Positions 15,723-24,063 of a DNA stretch of 64,000 nucleotides are shown one piece after another. The notes under the pieces were generated by a model that was not told where the DNA came from, ran no database searches, and saw nothing but the letters and a program-made list of their open reading frames with translations. Source of the stretch: Actinopolymorpha rutila (GTDB lineage: Bacteria; Actinomycetota; Actinomycetes; Propionibacteriales; Actinopolymorphaceae); contig NZ_JACBZH010000001.1 in assembly GCF_013407855.1 (NCBI RefSeq), forward strand, positions 868,001-932,000, written 5' to 3'. Every line of letters begins with the position of its first letter. Position 1 is the stretch's first letter. A program made the position numbers and the translations under genes.

Positions 15723-16508
15723 ATGCGGACAGTGACCGAGCGGGAACTCATCGCGGCATTCGTTGCGCTCGCGGGGTCGCCGGACGACCACGGCGTCGAC
15801 GATCAGCTCGGCTCGCTCGTTCGCGGGGCCACGTCGCTGCTGGACGTCGGCGCGGCCGGTGTCCTGCTCGCCGACGCCGACGGAATGCTGGGCGTCGCCG
15901 CCTCCTCCGACGACGTGGTCGCCCAGGTCGAGGCCGCCGCGCTGGCCGGGCCGGACGGTCCCGGTGTGGACTGCTACCGGACGCACGCCGCGGTCGGTAC
16001 GCCCGACCTGGGCACCGCCCTGGACCGGTGGCCGCGGTTCGCGGCGCTGGCGCTCGGCGCCGGCTACACCGGTGCGTACGCCCTACCGCTGCGGGTGCCG
16101 GGCGAGGTGATCGGCGCCGTCATCCTGCACCGCGCCGCCCCCGCGAACGGGACTGCGACCGGGACCTGGCCCGGCGACGACGCGCTGGCGCTTGCCCAGG
16201 GGCTGGCCGACGTCGCCGCCGCCACCGTCGTCCGCCGTCGGGAGCTGCGGCACTCCGGCGTACTCGCCCAGCAGTTGCGGTCGGCGCTGGACAGCCGGGT
16301 GGTGATCGAGCAGGCCAAGGGCGTCCTCGCCGAACGCGGCGGGTTCGGGGTGGACGAGGCGTTCACCGTGCTGCGTGGGTACGCCAGACGCAACCGCATC
16401 CGGCTGGCCGACCTCGCCGACGGGATCGTCGACGGCGCGGTCGACACCCGCCCGCTGCTGGGCCGCGGCCATAACAGCCCGGCGACGGAGGCGCGCGGAC
16501 GCAGGTGA
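15723..16508 (+). CDS. GAF-ANTAR domain RNA-binding regulator
   Basis: The product is 261 aa, starting at ATG 15723. Residues about 20-150 form a GAF sensor domain (LLDVGAAGVLLADADGMLGVAASSDD to YALPLRVPGEVIGAVILHR). Residues about 170-240 are an ANTAR helical domain: LRSALDSRVVIEQAKGVLAERGGFGVDEAFTVLRGYARRNRIRLADLADGIV. ANTAR proteins bind paired hairpins in nascent RNA and prevent termination. Sensor GAF-ANTAR proteins are abundant in actinomycetes and usually act in stress or nutrient responses. The start overlaps a longer open frame, but the promoter box fixes it. It converges with erm. Confidence 0.92.
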   Translation: MRTVTERELIAAFVALAGSPDDHGVDDQLGSLVRGATSLLDVGAAGVLLADADGMLGVAASSDDVVAQVEAAALAGPDGPGVDCYRTHAAVGTPDLGTALDRWPRFAALALGAGYTGAYALPLRVPGEVIGAVILHRAAPANGTATGTWPGDDALALAQGLADVAAATVVRRRELRHSGVLAQQLRSALDSRVVIEQAKGVLAERGGFGVDEAFTVLRGYARRNRIRLADLADGIVDGAVDTRPLLGRGHNSPATEARGRR

Positions 16509-16561
16509 GCCGACGGCGGCTCACCGCCGCAGTCGCGCCACCCGTCGGCAGCTCCGCCGTT

Positions 16562-17452
16562 TCACGGCCGCCTCCGGGACAGGTCGAGCGCGCACCGCGC
16601 GAGGTCGGCCCACCGGTCGACCGGGACCGTACCCGCGCGCACTCCCCGGTCCAGGCCCGCGTCACCGAGGATCCGGCGCGCCGTCGACCGGCCGGCCACC
16701 TCGGCGACCACGGCCCGCGCCGGCTGGTCCGGACACCGGAACGCCTCGGCCAGCATCGCGTACAGCACCCGCCGAACCCGCCGGCCGGCCTGCCCGGGAC
16801 GGGGCCGGATCCGCAGGTGCGCGGAGTCCACCGCCGGCACGGGCTTGAACGCCGCCGCCCGGACCCGGCGGACGACCCGCAGTTCGTACGTCGCACCCCA
16901 CCGGGCGGTCTCCAGGTCGCGAGGCACCGCACGGCAGACCCGCTGGGCGAAGCCCCACTCGACCACCAGGTCGGCGGCGGCCAGGTTGCTCGCGCCGCCG
17001 TTCGCGTCCGGCAACAGCCTGCGCAGCAGCCGGGTCGACAGGTCGTACGGAATGGACGCGACCACCTGGAACGGCCGCCGCGGAAACGGCACCGTCGCCA
17101 GGTCGCCCGCGACCACCCGGACGTTCGGATGGTCGCCGAACCTGCGCTCCAGCCGGGCGAGGAATCCGGGGTCGCGTTCGACGGCGAGGACCCGGGCGCC
17201 GGTGCGGGCGAGTGGAGCGGTGAGCGTTCCCGGGCCGGCGCCGAGGTCCAGGACCAGGGAGTTCGGTCCGAGGCAGGCGGACTCGACCAGGCCGCGCACC
17301 GCCGTACCGGACCGCAGGAGATGGATCCCGTGGTGGTTGACGGTGGACGGACGGTGGGCCGTGCGGGCGGAGGTACGGGTGGAAGTGCGGCGAGCGCCAC
17401 GGCGAGCTTCACGGCGGGCAGGGGTGGACGAGCGGGGCGTACGGGCAGGCAT
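16562..17452 (-). CDS. erm: Erm-type 23S rRNA adenine N6-methyltransferase
   Basis: The product is 296 aa. It is a Rossmann methyltransferase of the Erm/KsgA superfamily: SAM site VLDLGAGPGT at 68-76, acidic loop VERDPGF, VVAGDLATVPFP (motif III/IV), catalytic SIPYDLST at 133-140, and a helical C-terminal domain ending RWADLARCALDLSRRRP. Erm dimethylates A2058 and confers macrolide-lincosamide-streptogramin B resistance. The usual Asn of the NxPY/F motif is Ser here. The N-terminal 35 residues are very Arg/Thr-rich, as in other actinomycete Erm proteins. A GAGGA ribosome site precedes ATG 17452. A leader ORF and repeats upstream (17521-17661) suggest inducible attenuation. Confidence 0.88.
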   Translation of the reverse strand: MPARTPRSSTPARREARRGARRTSTRTSARTAHRPSTVNHHGIHLLRSGTAVRGLVESACLGPNSLVLDLGAGPGTLTAPLARTGARVLAVERDPGFLARLERRFGDHPNVRVVAGDLATVPFPRRPFQVVASIPYDLSTRLLRRLLPDANGGASNLAAADLVVEWGFAQRVCRAVPRDLETARWGATYELRVVRRVRAAAFKPVPAVDSAHLRIRPRPGQAGRRVRRVLYAMLAEAFRCPDQPARAVVAEVAGRSTARRILGDAGLDRGVRAGTVPVDRWADLARCALDLSRRRP

Positions 17453-17520
17453 GACGTCCTCGAGGTGCGGTCACGAATGGGAGCCGTGAGAAGGCCCCAC
17501 CGAGAGCACTCGGGAGGTCG

Positions 17521-17600
17521 GAGACGCCTGGGGTCGGCCGGCAGACGCCGGGCCGGCGAGGAAACGCCGGGGTCAGCGCGGGGACACCTGGGTCAGACCG
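17521..17600 (-). repeat. Four-copy 20-nt imperfect tandem repeat in the erm leader
   Basis: Blocks starting at 17521, 17541, 17561 and 17581 share a core close to GACGCCGGGGTC on the plus strand; copies 1 and 3 agree at 16 of 20 positions. The last copy covers the stop codon of the leader ORF. The repeats lie between leader peptide and erm, and can pair in alternative hairpins (for example CCGGCG with CGCCGG), as expected of an attenuator. Confidence 0.6.
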
Positions 17601-17661
17601 TCACCGAGGGGTCGGTGGGGCGGTCCAACCGCAGGCGGACGAAGAACGCGCACGCGCACAT
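17593..17661 (-). CDS. Putative erm leader peptide (22 aa) with an RLR motif
   Basis: A 22-codon ORF runs from ATG 17661 to TGA 17593, ending 140 nt before erm. The peptide begins MCACAFFVRLRLDR and contains Arg-Leu-Arg. In established Erm leader classes, macrolide-bound ribosomes stall at Arg/Lys-X-Arg/Lys motifs (the RLR class, for example the ErmD leader), which refolds the mRNA and opens the erm ribosome site. Position, length, strand and motif fit such a leader. TAGGGT 7 nt upstream of the ATG fits leaderless initiation. Translation and stalling are inferred, not shown. Confidence 0.6.
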   Translation of the reverse strand: MCACAFFVRLRLDRPTDPSVTV

Positions 17662-17668
17662 GGCCGCG

Positions 17669-17674
17669 ACCCTA
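17669..17674 (-). promoter_or_regulatory. -10 box for the erm leader transcript
   Basis: On the minus strand, TAGGGT is 7 nt before the leader ATG 17661. This is the same spacing as in pyrE, purD and recQ of this window. Confidence 0.5.
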
Positions 17675-17688
17675 GTGCGGACATGCGA

Positions 17689-17720
17689 CGGCCCGCGACC
17701 GAATATCCGGTCGCGGGCCG
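17689..17720 (-). terminator. 13-bp hairpin between the SIS gene and the erm leader
   Basis: Perfect 13-bp arms (17689-17701 and 17708-17720) flank an AT-rich 6-nt loop. The hairpin sits 60 nt past the SIS-protein stop and just before the erm promoter box, so it probably separates the two same-strand genes. No U-tract follows. Confidence 0.6.
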
Positions 17721-17780
17721 AGACGGAGTTCCAGGCGTTCGAGGCGTACTTGAGGAACGGGAGGAAGACGAGGCTGGGGC

Positions 17781-18824
17781 TCAGCCCGCGTCGGTCTGGG
17801 TGACCTTGGACAGTCCGCGCGGTGCGTCGGGGTCCAGGCCGAGCCGGCGGGCCAGGCTCTCCACCATGAGCTGACCGGGTACGACGGCGGCCAGCGGCGC
17901 CACCATCTCCGGCAGGTCCGGGCCCGGCACCGACAGCGCGCACGCGGCACCGAACGCCGCGTCGCCGCCGATCCCGATCGTGGTGGCGCCCCGGCGGCCC
18001 AGGTCGGTGGCGACCTCGGTGAGCCCGCCCACCACCGGGCCGTCCTTCGCGGCGACCACGATCGCGGCCACGTCTGCGTCGACGACCGCGATCGGGCCGT
18101 GCCGCAGGTCGGCGTACGACAGGCCGCGGACCGGACGCAGGCAGGTCTCCTCCAGCTTCAGCGCCACTTCCAGCGCGGTGCCGAACAGCAGTCCTCGCCC
18201 GGACACCAGCGTCTCCGCCGACTTCGCGAGCTGGGCCGCGGCGGCGTCCACGCCCTCCCGCCGCTCGACGAGTGCGGACATCTGCTCCGGCACCCGGGCC
18301 AGGTCGGCGTCCAGGGAGGTCGGATCGGGTGCGAGGGCGGTGGCCAGGACGGCCATCGCGGCGAGCTGGGTGGTGTAGGTCTTGGTGGCGGGTACGGCGT
18401 ACTCGCGGCCGGCGTCGGTGGCGAGGGTCAGGTCGGCGCCCCGGGCCAGCGAGCTCTCGCCGTCGTTGGTCACCGCGACGGTCCGGGCACCGCGACCGGC
18501 CGCCCACTCCTGGGTCTCCACGATCTCCCGGGTCTCACCGGACTGCGACACGCACACGACCAGCGCGTCGGTGAGGTCGACCTCGGCGTGGTAGTGGGTG
18601 GCCACGCTCGGTGCGGCCAGTCCCGCCATCCGATGGGCGTGGGTCTCCACGAGGTAGCGCCCGTAGACACAGGCGTTGTCGGAGGAGCCGCGGGCGACGA
18701 ACAGGATTTGGCGGGTGCCCTCGGCGAGGCGGTGGAGTTCGCCGCGCAGCGGACGGAGACCGTCCAGGGTCCGGGCAACCGCGTCCGGCTGCTCAGCGAT
18801 CTCCCGGGCCATCTGGGTGGTCAT
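17781..18824 (-). CDS. SIS-domain sugar-phosphate protein (GlmS-isomerase-like)
   Basis: The product is 347 aa, starting at ATG 18824 with GGAG 7 nt upstream. It has two SIS domains: ILFVARGSSDNACVYGRYLVE, VVCVSQSGETREIVE (SxSGxT sugar-phosphate loop) and VTNDGESSLARGADLTLATDAGREYAVPATKTYTTQ; then GRGLLFGTALEVALKLEETCLRPVRGLSYADLRHGPIAVVD and the C-terminal LSKVTQTD tail. It lacks the glutaminase domain of GlmS, so it likely acts as an amino-sugar-phosphate deaminase/isomerase (AgaS/NagB-II type). The divergent GntR/UTRA regulator supports amino-sugar catabolism. Confidence 0.88.
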   Translation of the reverse strand: MTTQMAREIAEQPDAVARTLDGLRPLRGELHRLAEGTRQILFVARGSSDNACVYGRYLVETHAHRMAGLAAPSVATHYHAEVDLTDALVVCVSQSGETREIVETQEWAAGRGARTVAVTNDGESSLARGADLTLATDAGREYAVPATKTYTTQLAAMAVLATALAPDPTSLDADLARVPEQMSALVERREGVDAAAAQLAKSAETLVSGRGLLFGTALEVALKLEETCLRPVRGLSYADLRHGPIAVVDADVAAIVVAAKDGPVVGGLTEVATDLGRRGATTIGIGGDAAFGAACALSVPGPDLPEMVAPLAAVVPGQLMVESLARRLGLDPDAPRGLSKVTQTDAG

Positions 18825-18961
18825 GCGGCGACTCCGAAATCGTCAGCGAGGCTCGTGTGTGGGCGCACGCCGTCGTGGCACTATGCCTGCGACGAAGCTG
18901 CTCACGGTGTCGGAGCGACCCTAGAACGCCTGGTGGGCGGCCCGGACGGGAGGTGCCGACG

Positions 18962-19729
18962 GTGGACGAACGTCACCGGGTGGTCACCGACGGTCCGGTG
19001 CCCAAACACGCCCAGCTGCGGCGGATCCTCGAGTCGCTGATCGACGGCGAGCTCGGCCCGGACGCGCCGATCCCGTCCGAACGCGATCTGATGGCCGCAC
19101 ACCGGGTGTCCCGGATGACGGTGCGGGAGGCGATCGGCCAGCTGGTCGCCGAGGGCCGGCTCTACCGCGTGCGCGGCAAGGGCACGTTCGTCGCGGCGCC
19201 TCGGGTCGACTCCATGCTGGAGCTCACGTCGTTCACCGAGGACATGCGCCGCCGCGGCCACGAGCCGGCGACCGTGGTGCTGCGCTCGGTCGAGGCCGTT
19301 CCGCCGGCCCCGGTCCGCCGCGCGCTGGGGCTCACCGCGGCGCAGACCGCCTACCGCGTCGAACGCCTGCGGATCGCCGACGGCGTGCCGATGGCGCTGG
19401 AGGACGGGTGGTACGCCGCGGACCGGGCGCCCGGCCTGCTCGACCGTGACCTGTCGCAGTCGCTGTACGCCGTACTCTCCCGGTCCTACGGCGTGGTGAT
19501 CGACGCGGCCAAGCAGACCCTGCGGTCGGAGGTCGCCGACGCGCAGACCGCCCGGATCCTCGGCGTCACCGTCGGCGCGCCGCTGCTGGCACTGGACCGC
19601 ACCTCCACCGCCGGCGGCCGCCCGGTCGAACAGATCACCTCGTGGTACCGCGGCGACCGCTACCAGGTGCACATCGACCTCGCCCGGGCCAGCGACGCCG
19701 GCCGGGTGCCCTGGCAGCCGGCCCGCTGA
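18962..19729 (+). CDS. GntR/HutC-type regulator (DasR/NagR-like)
   Basis: The product is 255 aa, starting at GTG 18962 with GGGAGG 8 nt upstream. The winged helix is PVPKHAQLRRILESLI..IPSERDLMAAHRVSRMTVREAIGQLVAEGRLYRVRGKGTFVA, followed by a UTRA ligand domain (LELTSFTEDMRRRGHEPATVVL to PVEQITSWYRGDRYQVHIDL). DasR-like members bind glucosamine-6-P or GlcNAc-6-P. It is divergent from the SIS gene and presumably controls it. I could not find a clear copy of the consensus DasR operator in the 137-bp gap. Confidence 0.92.
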   Translation: MDERHRVVTDGPVPKHAQLRRILESLIDGELGPDAPIPSERDLMAAHRVSRMTVREAIGQLVAEGRLYRVRGKGTFVAAPRVDSMLELTSFTEDMRRRGHEPATVVLRSVEAVPPAPVRRALGLTAAQTAYRVERLRIADGVPMALEDGWYAADRAPGLLDRDLSQSLYAVLSRSYGVVIDAAKQTLRSEVADAQTARILGVTVGAPLLALDRTSTAGGRPVEQITSWYRGDRYQVHIDLARASDAGRVPWQPAR

Positions 19730-19855
19730 CGCGGGATGCGGGAGGCCCAGCCCAGCGGCCGCGACGCGCTGAGCCGGAGGGTGGCCTGCCCGGGCACGGT
19801 CGCCTCGGCGATACTTGGCGTGAGCAGGATCGACAGACCAGTTCGAGGAGCGCCC

Positions 19856-20881
19856 ATGCCTGTTGCCACGCCTGAGGCCTACGCCGAGATGCTCGACCGC
19901 GCCAAGGAGGGCGCGTTCGCCTACCCGGCCATCAACGTCACCTCGTCGCAGACGCTGAACGCTGCGCTCCGGGGGTTCGCCGAGGCGGAGAGCGACGGCA
20001 TCGTCCAGGTCTCCACCGGCGGCGCGGAGTTCCTGTCCGGCTCCACGGTGAAGAACATGGTCACCGGCGCGGCCGCGTTCGCCGCGTACGCCCGCGAGGT
20101 GGCCAAGGGCTACCCCGTCAACGTCGCCCTGCACACCGACCACTGCCCGAAGGACAAGCTGGACAAGTTCGTCCGGCCGCTGCTGGAGCTGTCGGCGGAG
20201 CGGGTGAAGCGCGGTGAGGAGCCGCTGTTCCAGTCGCACATGTGGGACGGCTCGGCGGTGCCACTGGAGGAGAACCTCCAGATCGCCAAGGACCTGCTGG
20301 CCAAGGCGGCCGCGGCCCGGATCATCCTCGAGATCGAGGTCGGAGTGGTCGGTGGTGAGGAGGACGGCATCGTCGGCGCGATCGACGACAAGCTCTACAC
20401 CACCGTCGGTGACGGTCTGCGCACCGTCGAGGAGCTCGGCCTGGGCGAGCACGGCCGCTACATCACCGCGCTGACGTTCGGCAACGTGCACGGCGTCTAC
20501 AAGCCGGGCAACGTCAAGTTGCGCCCGGAGATCCTGAAGGAGATCCAGGAGGCGGTCGGGGCGAAGTACGGCAAGGAGAAGCCGTTCGACCTGGTCTTCC
20601 ACGGCGGCTCCGGCTCGCTGCTGGAGGAGATCCGCTCCGCGCTCGACTTCGGCGTGGTGAAGATGAACATCGACACCGACACTCAGTACGCCTACACCCG
20701 CGGCGTGGTCGACCACATGTTCCGCAACTACGAGGGCGTGCTGAAGATCGACGGCGAGGTCGGTGACAAGAAGGCCTACGACCCGCGTGCGTACGGCAAG
20801 GCCGCCGAGGCGACGATGGCCAAGCGGGTCGTCGAGGCCTGCGAGAACCTCCGCTCGACCGGTACGACGCTCGGGAAGTGA
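19856..20881 (+). CDS. fba: Class II fructose-bisphosphate aldolase
   Basis: The product is 341 aa, starting at ATG 19856 with GAGGAG 5 nt upstream; an in-frame ATG 120 nt earlier is rejected. It cleaves fructose-1,6-bisphosphate in glycolysis with a zinc ion. Seen: FAYPAINVTSSQTLNAALRGF, zinc ligand ALHTDHCPKDKLD, SHMWDGSAVPLEENL, EIEVGVVGGEEDG, LTFGNVHGVYKPGNVKL, LVFHGGSGSLLEEIRSALDFGVVKMNIDTDTQYAYTRG. A GATACT -10-like box lies about 40 nt upstream. The gene ends 97 nt before a 36-bp palindromic terminator. Confidence 0.96.
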   Translation: MPVATPEAYAEMLDRAKEGAFAYPAINVTSSQTLNAALRGFAEAESDGIVQVSTGGAEFLSGSTVKNMVTGAAAFAAYAREVAKGYPVNVALHTDHCPKDKLDKFVRPLLELSAERVKRGEEPLFQSHMWDGSAVPLEENLQIAKDLLAKAAAARIILEIEVGVVGGEEDGIVGAIDDKLYTTVGDGLRTVEELGLGEHGRYITALTFGNVHGVYKPGNVKLRPEILKEIQEAVGAKYGKEKPFDLVFHGGSGSLLEEIRSALDFGVVKMNIDTDTQYAYTRGVVDHMFRNYEGVLKIDGEVGDKKAYDPRAYGKAAEATMAKRVVEACENLRSTGTTLGK

Positions 20882-20978
20882 CGTCGCCGGGCCGGTCCTT
20901 CGCGGGCACGGCCGGCCGGCAGGTGTGCGGGGCCCGACCGGGCTGGTGACAGCCGACGGCCCGCGATTCGTTCGAACC

Positions 20979-21014
20979 AAGGAGCCAGGACGGTGATCAC
21001 CGTCCTGGCTCCTT
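20979..21014. terminator. 36-bp perfect palindrome, fba terminator
   Basis: The arm AAGGAGCCAGGACGGTGA is followed at once by its exact complement, giving an 18-bp stem with no loop bases except those forced by folding. It ends in TCCTT and could terminate in both directions. It lies 97 nt after fba. Confidence 0.75.
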
Positions 21015-21127
21015 CGCGTTCAGGGGACGGGGTGAAGAGCGAAGGCGTACGCGTCGTGGCGGCCGGTGGATCCGGCTTGTGACGGCCTTTGTGGCCCGCA
21101 TTGTCATCGTCTTGTCACCGTCGGGTG

Positions 21128-21162
21128 CAACGTTTACCGTTCGATTTGATCAACGTTTACCG
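21128..21162 (+). repeat. Pair of 12-bp direct repeats, candidate operator
   Basis: CAACGTTTACCG occurs at 21128-21139 and again at 21151-21162. The start-to-start distance is 23 bp, about two helical turns, within an AT-rich island upstream of the DUF3151 gene. It could be bound by a dimeric or cooperative regulator. Confidence 0.45.
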
Positions 21163-21409
21163 ACGGCGTTGCCCGACGGCCGTATCCGGCCACGATTACC
21201 GGGAACTCTCCCCGGTTGGAGTATTGCGCGCGTTTCGGGACGTCCGCGAAACTTAATGGACAGCGGCGACGCTTCGGACGACCTGGTAATCCCGGGCCTA
21301 CGAGGGGCGTCGCCGCGACCATGTCCGGCCCAGGTCCCGCGCATGTTCTCTGCGACCGGGTGCCCGATCCGCCTCGGGCGCGCACCCACGCAGGCGGCAG
21401 GATGGGCAT

Positions 21410-21826
21410 ATGAGCATGAACCTGCTGGGCGAGCCGCCCGCCACCGAACTCCCGGAGGACACCGCCGCGCGCGCCGCCCTGGACGAGGGTGCCGACGCCG
21501 CCGACGTCGCCCGCGCCCACCCGACGTACTCCCTCGCCTGGGCGATGCTGGCCGAACGCGCGCTCGCCGAGGGGCGCGACCTGGACGCCTACGCGTACGC
21601 CCGGGTCGGCTACCACCGCGGCCTGGACTCGCTGCGGCGAAGCGGGTGGCGCGGCCACGGTCCGGTGCCGTGGGAGCACGGACCGAACCGCGGCTTCCTT
21701 CGCGCCCTCGGCGCGTTGGCCAAGGCGGCGGGTTCGATCGGCGAGGCGGACGAGGCCGAGCGTTGCTCGACGTTCCTGGCCGAGTCGAGCGCCACCGCCG
21801 CCAAGGAACTCGGCCTCGCCGGCTGA
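21410..21826 (+). CDS. DUF3151 family protein
   Basis: The product is 138 aa, starting at ATG 21410. It is recognised by LLGEPPATELPED, VARAHPTYSLAWAMLAERALAEGRDLDAYAYARVGYHRGLDSLRRSGWRGHGPVPWEHGPNRGFLRALGALA and a helical tail. DUF3151 is a small all-helical actinobacterial family of unknown role, usually located between fba and purA, as here. It has a TPR-like feel but no assigned activity. It converges with the aldo-keto reductase (22 bp apart). Confidence 0.9.
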   Translation: MSMNLLGEPPATELPEDTAARAALDEGADAADVARAHPTYSLAWAMLAERALAEGRDLDAYAYARVGYHRGLDSLRRSGWRGHGPVPWEHGPNRGFLRALGALAKAAGSIGEADEAERCSTFLAESSATAAKELGLAG

Positions 21827-21848
21827 CCCGCCTGCTGATCAGCCTGGC

Positions 21849-22721
21849 TCAGGAGACGCCGACGGCCTCGTCGAGCGCGGCCTGCTCGTCCGCGGTGAGC
21901 GTCAGGTCGGCCGCCGCCGCGGAGTCGCGGGCGGTCTCCGGCCGGCTCGAACCCGGGATCGGGATCACCACCGGAGAGGTGGCCAGCATCCACGCCAGGC
22001 AGACCCGCTGCGGGCTGACGTCGTGCTCCCTGGCCACCTTCTCGAACGCCGCGAACTTGCTGCCGAGCTCGGCCGCGCCGCTGATCCCGCCGAGCGGGCT
22101 CCACGGCAGGAACGCGATGCCGAGCTCGTCGCACAGGTCCAGCTCGGGCCGGCTGCTGACGAACGCGGGGGAGTACTGGTTCTGCACCGAGGCCAGCCGG
22201 CCGCCGAGGACCTCCTGGGCCTGCCGGATCTGGTCCGGGTCGGCGTTGGAGATCCCGGCCATCCGGATCTTGCCGGCGTCCAGCAGGTCGCGGATCGCGC
22301 CAACGGACTCCGCGTACGGCACCTTCGGGTCCGGCCGGTGGAACTGGTAGAGCCCGATCGCGTCCACGCCGAGCCGGCGCAGGGACGCCTCGCAGGCCTC
22401 CCGGAGGTGTTCGGGTGAGCCGTCCAACGTCCAGGAGCCGTCGCCGGGACGCAGGGCGCCGCCCTTGGTGGCGACCAGGACGTCGGAAGCGTCGCTGCCG
22501 TACGACTTCAGTGCCTTCGCGATCAGCGACTCGTTGTGACCCACCTCGTCGGCGTGGAGGTGGTAGGCGTCGGCGGTGTCGATCAGGGTGACGCCCGCGT
22601 CCAGGGCGGCGTGGATGGTGGCGAGGCGGCGGGCCTCGTCGGGGCGGCCCTCGATGGACATCGGCATTCCGCCGAGACCGATGGCGCTGACCTGGACGTC
22701 GCCGAGTTGCCGCAGTTGCAT
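21849..22721 (-). CDS. Aldo-keto reductase
   Basis: The product is 290 aa, starting at ATG 22721. It is a TIM-barrel NADPH reductase with LGLGGMPMS near the N-terminus, the catalytic region [29 protein letters not shown] (Asp and Tyr), VLVATKGG (Lys) and LYQFHRPDP (His). Also seen: [10 protein letters not shown] and the cofactor segment [18 protein letters not shown]. It reduces aldehydes or ketones of unknown identity. It is followed 75 nt later upstream by the same-strand diacylglycerol-kinase-like gene. Confidence 0.92.
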   Translation of the reverse strand: MQLRQLGDVQVSAIGLGGMPMSIEGRPDEARRLATIHAALDAGVTLIDTADAYHLHADEVGHNESLIAKALKSYGSDASDVLVATKGGALRPGDGSWTLDGSPEHLREACEASLRRLGVDAIGLYQFHRPDPKVPYAESVGAIRDLLDAGKIRMAGISNADPDQIRQAQEVLGGRLASVQNQYSPAFVSSRPELDLCDELGIAFLPWSPLGGISGAAELGSKFAAFEKVAREHDVSPQRVCLAWMLATSPVVIPIPGSSRPETARDSAAAADLTLTADEQAALDEAVGVS

Positions 22722-22796
22722 GAGTGACCTTCCGCTGTCTGGGGTTGGCTGTCGGGTGAGCGGCGCGCGGGGTGGAACGGACCGGGCGGACCGTCG

Positions 22797-23834
22797 TCAG
22801 CTGCCGGCCGGGACGATCACCCGCAGACGCTGGGGCACGACGTTCCAGGTGCACCGGCGTTCGGCGCCGCTGTCCTGTCCGTCGGAGTTGAGCCAGAAGC
22901 GCTGTCCCGCCACGCTCACCCGGCGCGCCCGCACCGTCACCGTGTCGCCGTCGCTGTCGTGGCCCAGCTTCAGCGCCCGGCGGGCCCGGGCGAGCGGATC
23001 CACCGCGAAGTTGACCACCACGTCCACGTACCCGTCGGCGAGTTCGGCATCCGCAGCCGACCGGTCCGGGTCCGGCCTGCCGTCCGCTCCGGAAGCGCCG
23101 TCGGCCGCTCCGTCCGGTGACGTGAAGGATGACGTGAAGGATGACGTGGAGTTGGTGACGGCCACCTGGAGCACGGGCCGGTCGAAGTCGGTGACCACCT
23201 GGTCGTCGGCCTCGATCCGGACGTGGAACGGCCGGGCGCGCGGATGGTCCGCGTCGTGCAGGGCGTGCAGCGCGGCCAGCACGGGGATGCCCGCCAGGCC
23301 CGCGCCGTCGGAGCCGCCCGCGCCGTCGCCGCTGTGGATGTCGGCCTCTCCGCCCGCGGACCGCATCGGCCAGATCCTCGGCCGGTGCGGCCGTCCGCTG
23401 ACGCCGAGGTGGACGTTGCTCACCACGATGTCGCCGCGGCAGTCCTCCAGCAGGTCGAACCGGCGTTCCACGCCGTGGAGCACGACGTCGGCGGCTCGTG
23501 CCGGGTCGCCGGGAATGCCCGCCGACCGCGCGAAGTCCGATTCCGGACCGTCCGGGAGGATCGCGAGGACCGCGTTGTCGAGTTCGTTGCGCTTGTGCAG
23601 GGCGCCGACCACGGTGTGCAGGTGGCTGTCACCGCCGGCCACCACGATCTTGCGGCCGCCGCGACGATGCAGGGCGCCGTCGAGGTCACCCGGCATGGAA
23701 ACCCTGCACACATGGACATCCGCCTGCTTGCGCAGCGCGCCGATGGCCTCGCTGATCGCGTCGGGGATCCCCTGGCCGCCCGAGCCGTCACCGTCTGGGT
23801 TGGTCACCACGAGCAGGGACTCCACGTCCGGCAC
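22797..23834 (-). CDS. Diacylglycerol-kinase-fold protein with degenerate nucleotide motifs
   Basis: The product is about 345 aa; GTG 23834 or GTG 23825 are possible starts (the latter has AGGG 8 nt upstream). The DAGK/sphingosine-kinase fold is evident: [64 protein letters not shown]. The usual GGDGT is GGDSH here, and GTGNDFAR is GPESDFAR, so both nucleotide-handling motifs are altered. The C-terminal beta domain is normal ([22 protein letters not shown]). A FTSSFTS repeat comes from a 12-bp DNA repeat. It is either a divergent lipid kinase or a catalytically dead paralogue. Confidence 0.8.
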   Translation of the reverse strand: MPDVESLLVVTNPDGDGSGGQGIPDAISEAIGALRKQADVHVCRVSMPGDLDGALHRRGGRKIVVAGGDSHLHTVVGALHKRNELDNAVLAILPDGPESDFARSAGIPGDPARAADVVLHGVERRFDLLEDCRGDIVVSNVHLGVSGRPHRPRIWPMRSAGGEADIHSGDGAGGSDGAGLAGIPVLAALHALHDADHPRARPFHVRIEADDQVVTDFDRPVLQVAVTNSTSSFTSSFTSPDGAADGASGADGRPDPDRSAADAELADGYVDVVVNFAVDPLARARRALKLGHDSDGDTVTVRARRVSVAGQRFWLNSDGQDSGAERRCTWNVVPQRLRVIVPAGS

Positions 23835-24063
23835 CCTACCGTTACTGCCTCTTGGAGGCTGTCCTGCCGATCTCGACCCGGGTCCACGAGGAGGTCCCCG
23901 GGTCACCGGTGTCGCCCGGCGGCCCTACTGGCCGGGCCTCGTCCGAGCTTCGACTACCCTTTCCCGCGCAAGGGCCGTGATCTGCGATTCTGCGTCCCCG
24001 CACGGCGATGTTCAAGACCCGCAGCGTCCGCAGCCCAAGTACCGCCACCGGAAGGACCACCTG

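Larger units (their letters stand above)
20882..21409. other. 528-bp intergenic region with terminator and repeat-bearing promoter zone
   Basis: No gene is seen. It holds the fba terminator (20979-21014). From about 21075 to 21260 there is a comparatively AT-rich stretch with two copies of a 12-bp direct repeat and two TTGTCA-type elements 11 bp apart (21099-21119). This looks like the control region of the DUF3151 gene. Confidence 0.6.

Noticed and set aside
18825..18961. DasR-type operator in the SIS/GntR gap
   Set aside because: I looked for an ACTGGTCTAGACCACT-like palindrome and found only short partial matches such as CCTAGAAC.
18902..20980. 692-codon open frame antisense to the GntR gene and fba
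   Set aside because: Composition and phase are those of a complementary-strand shadow; both plus-strand proteins are well supported.
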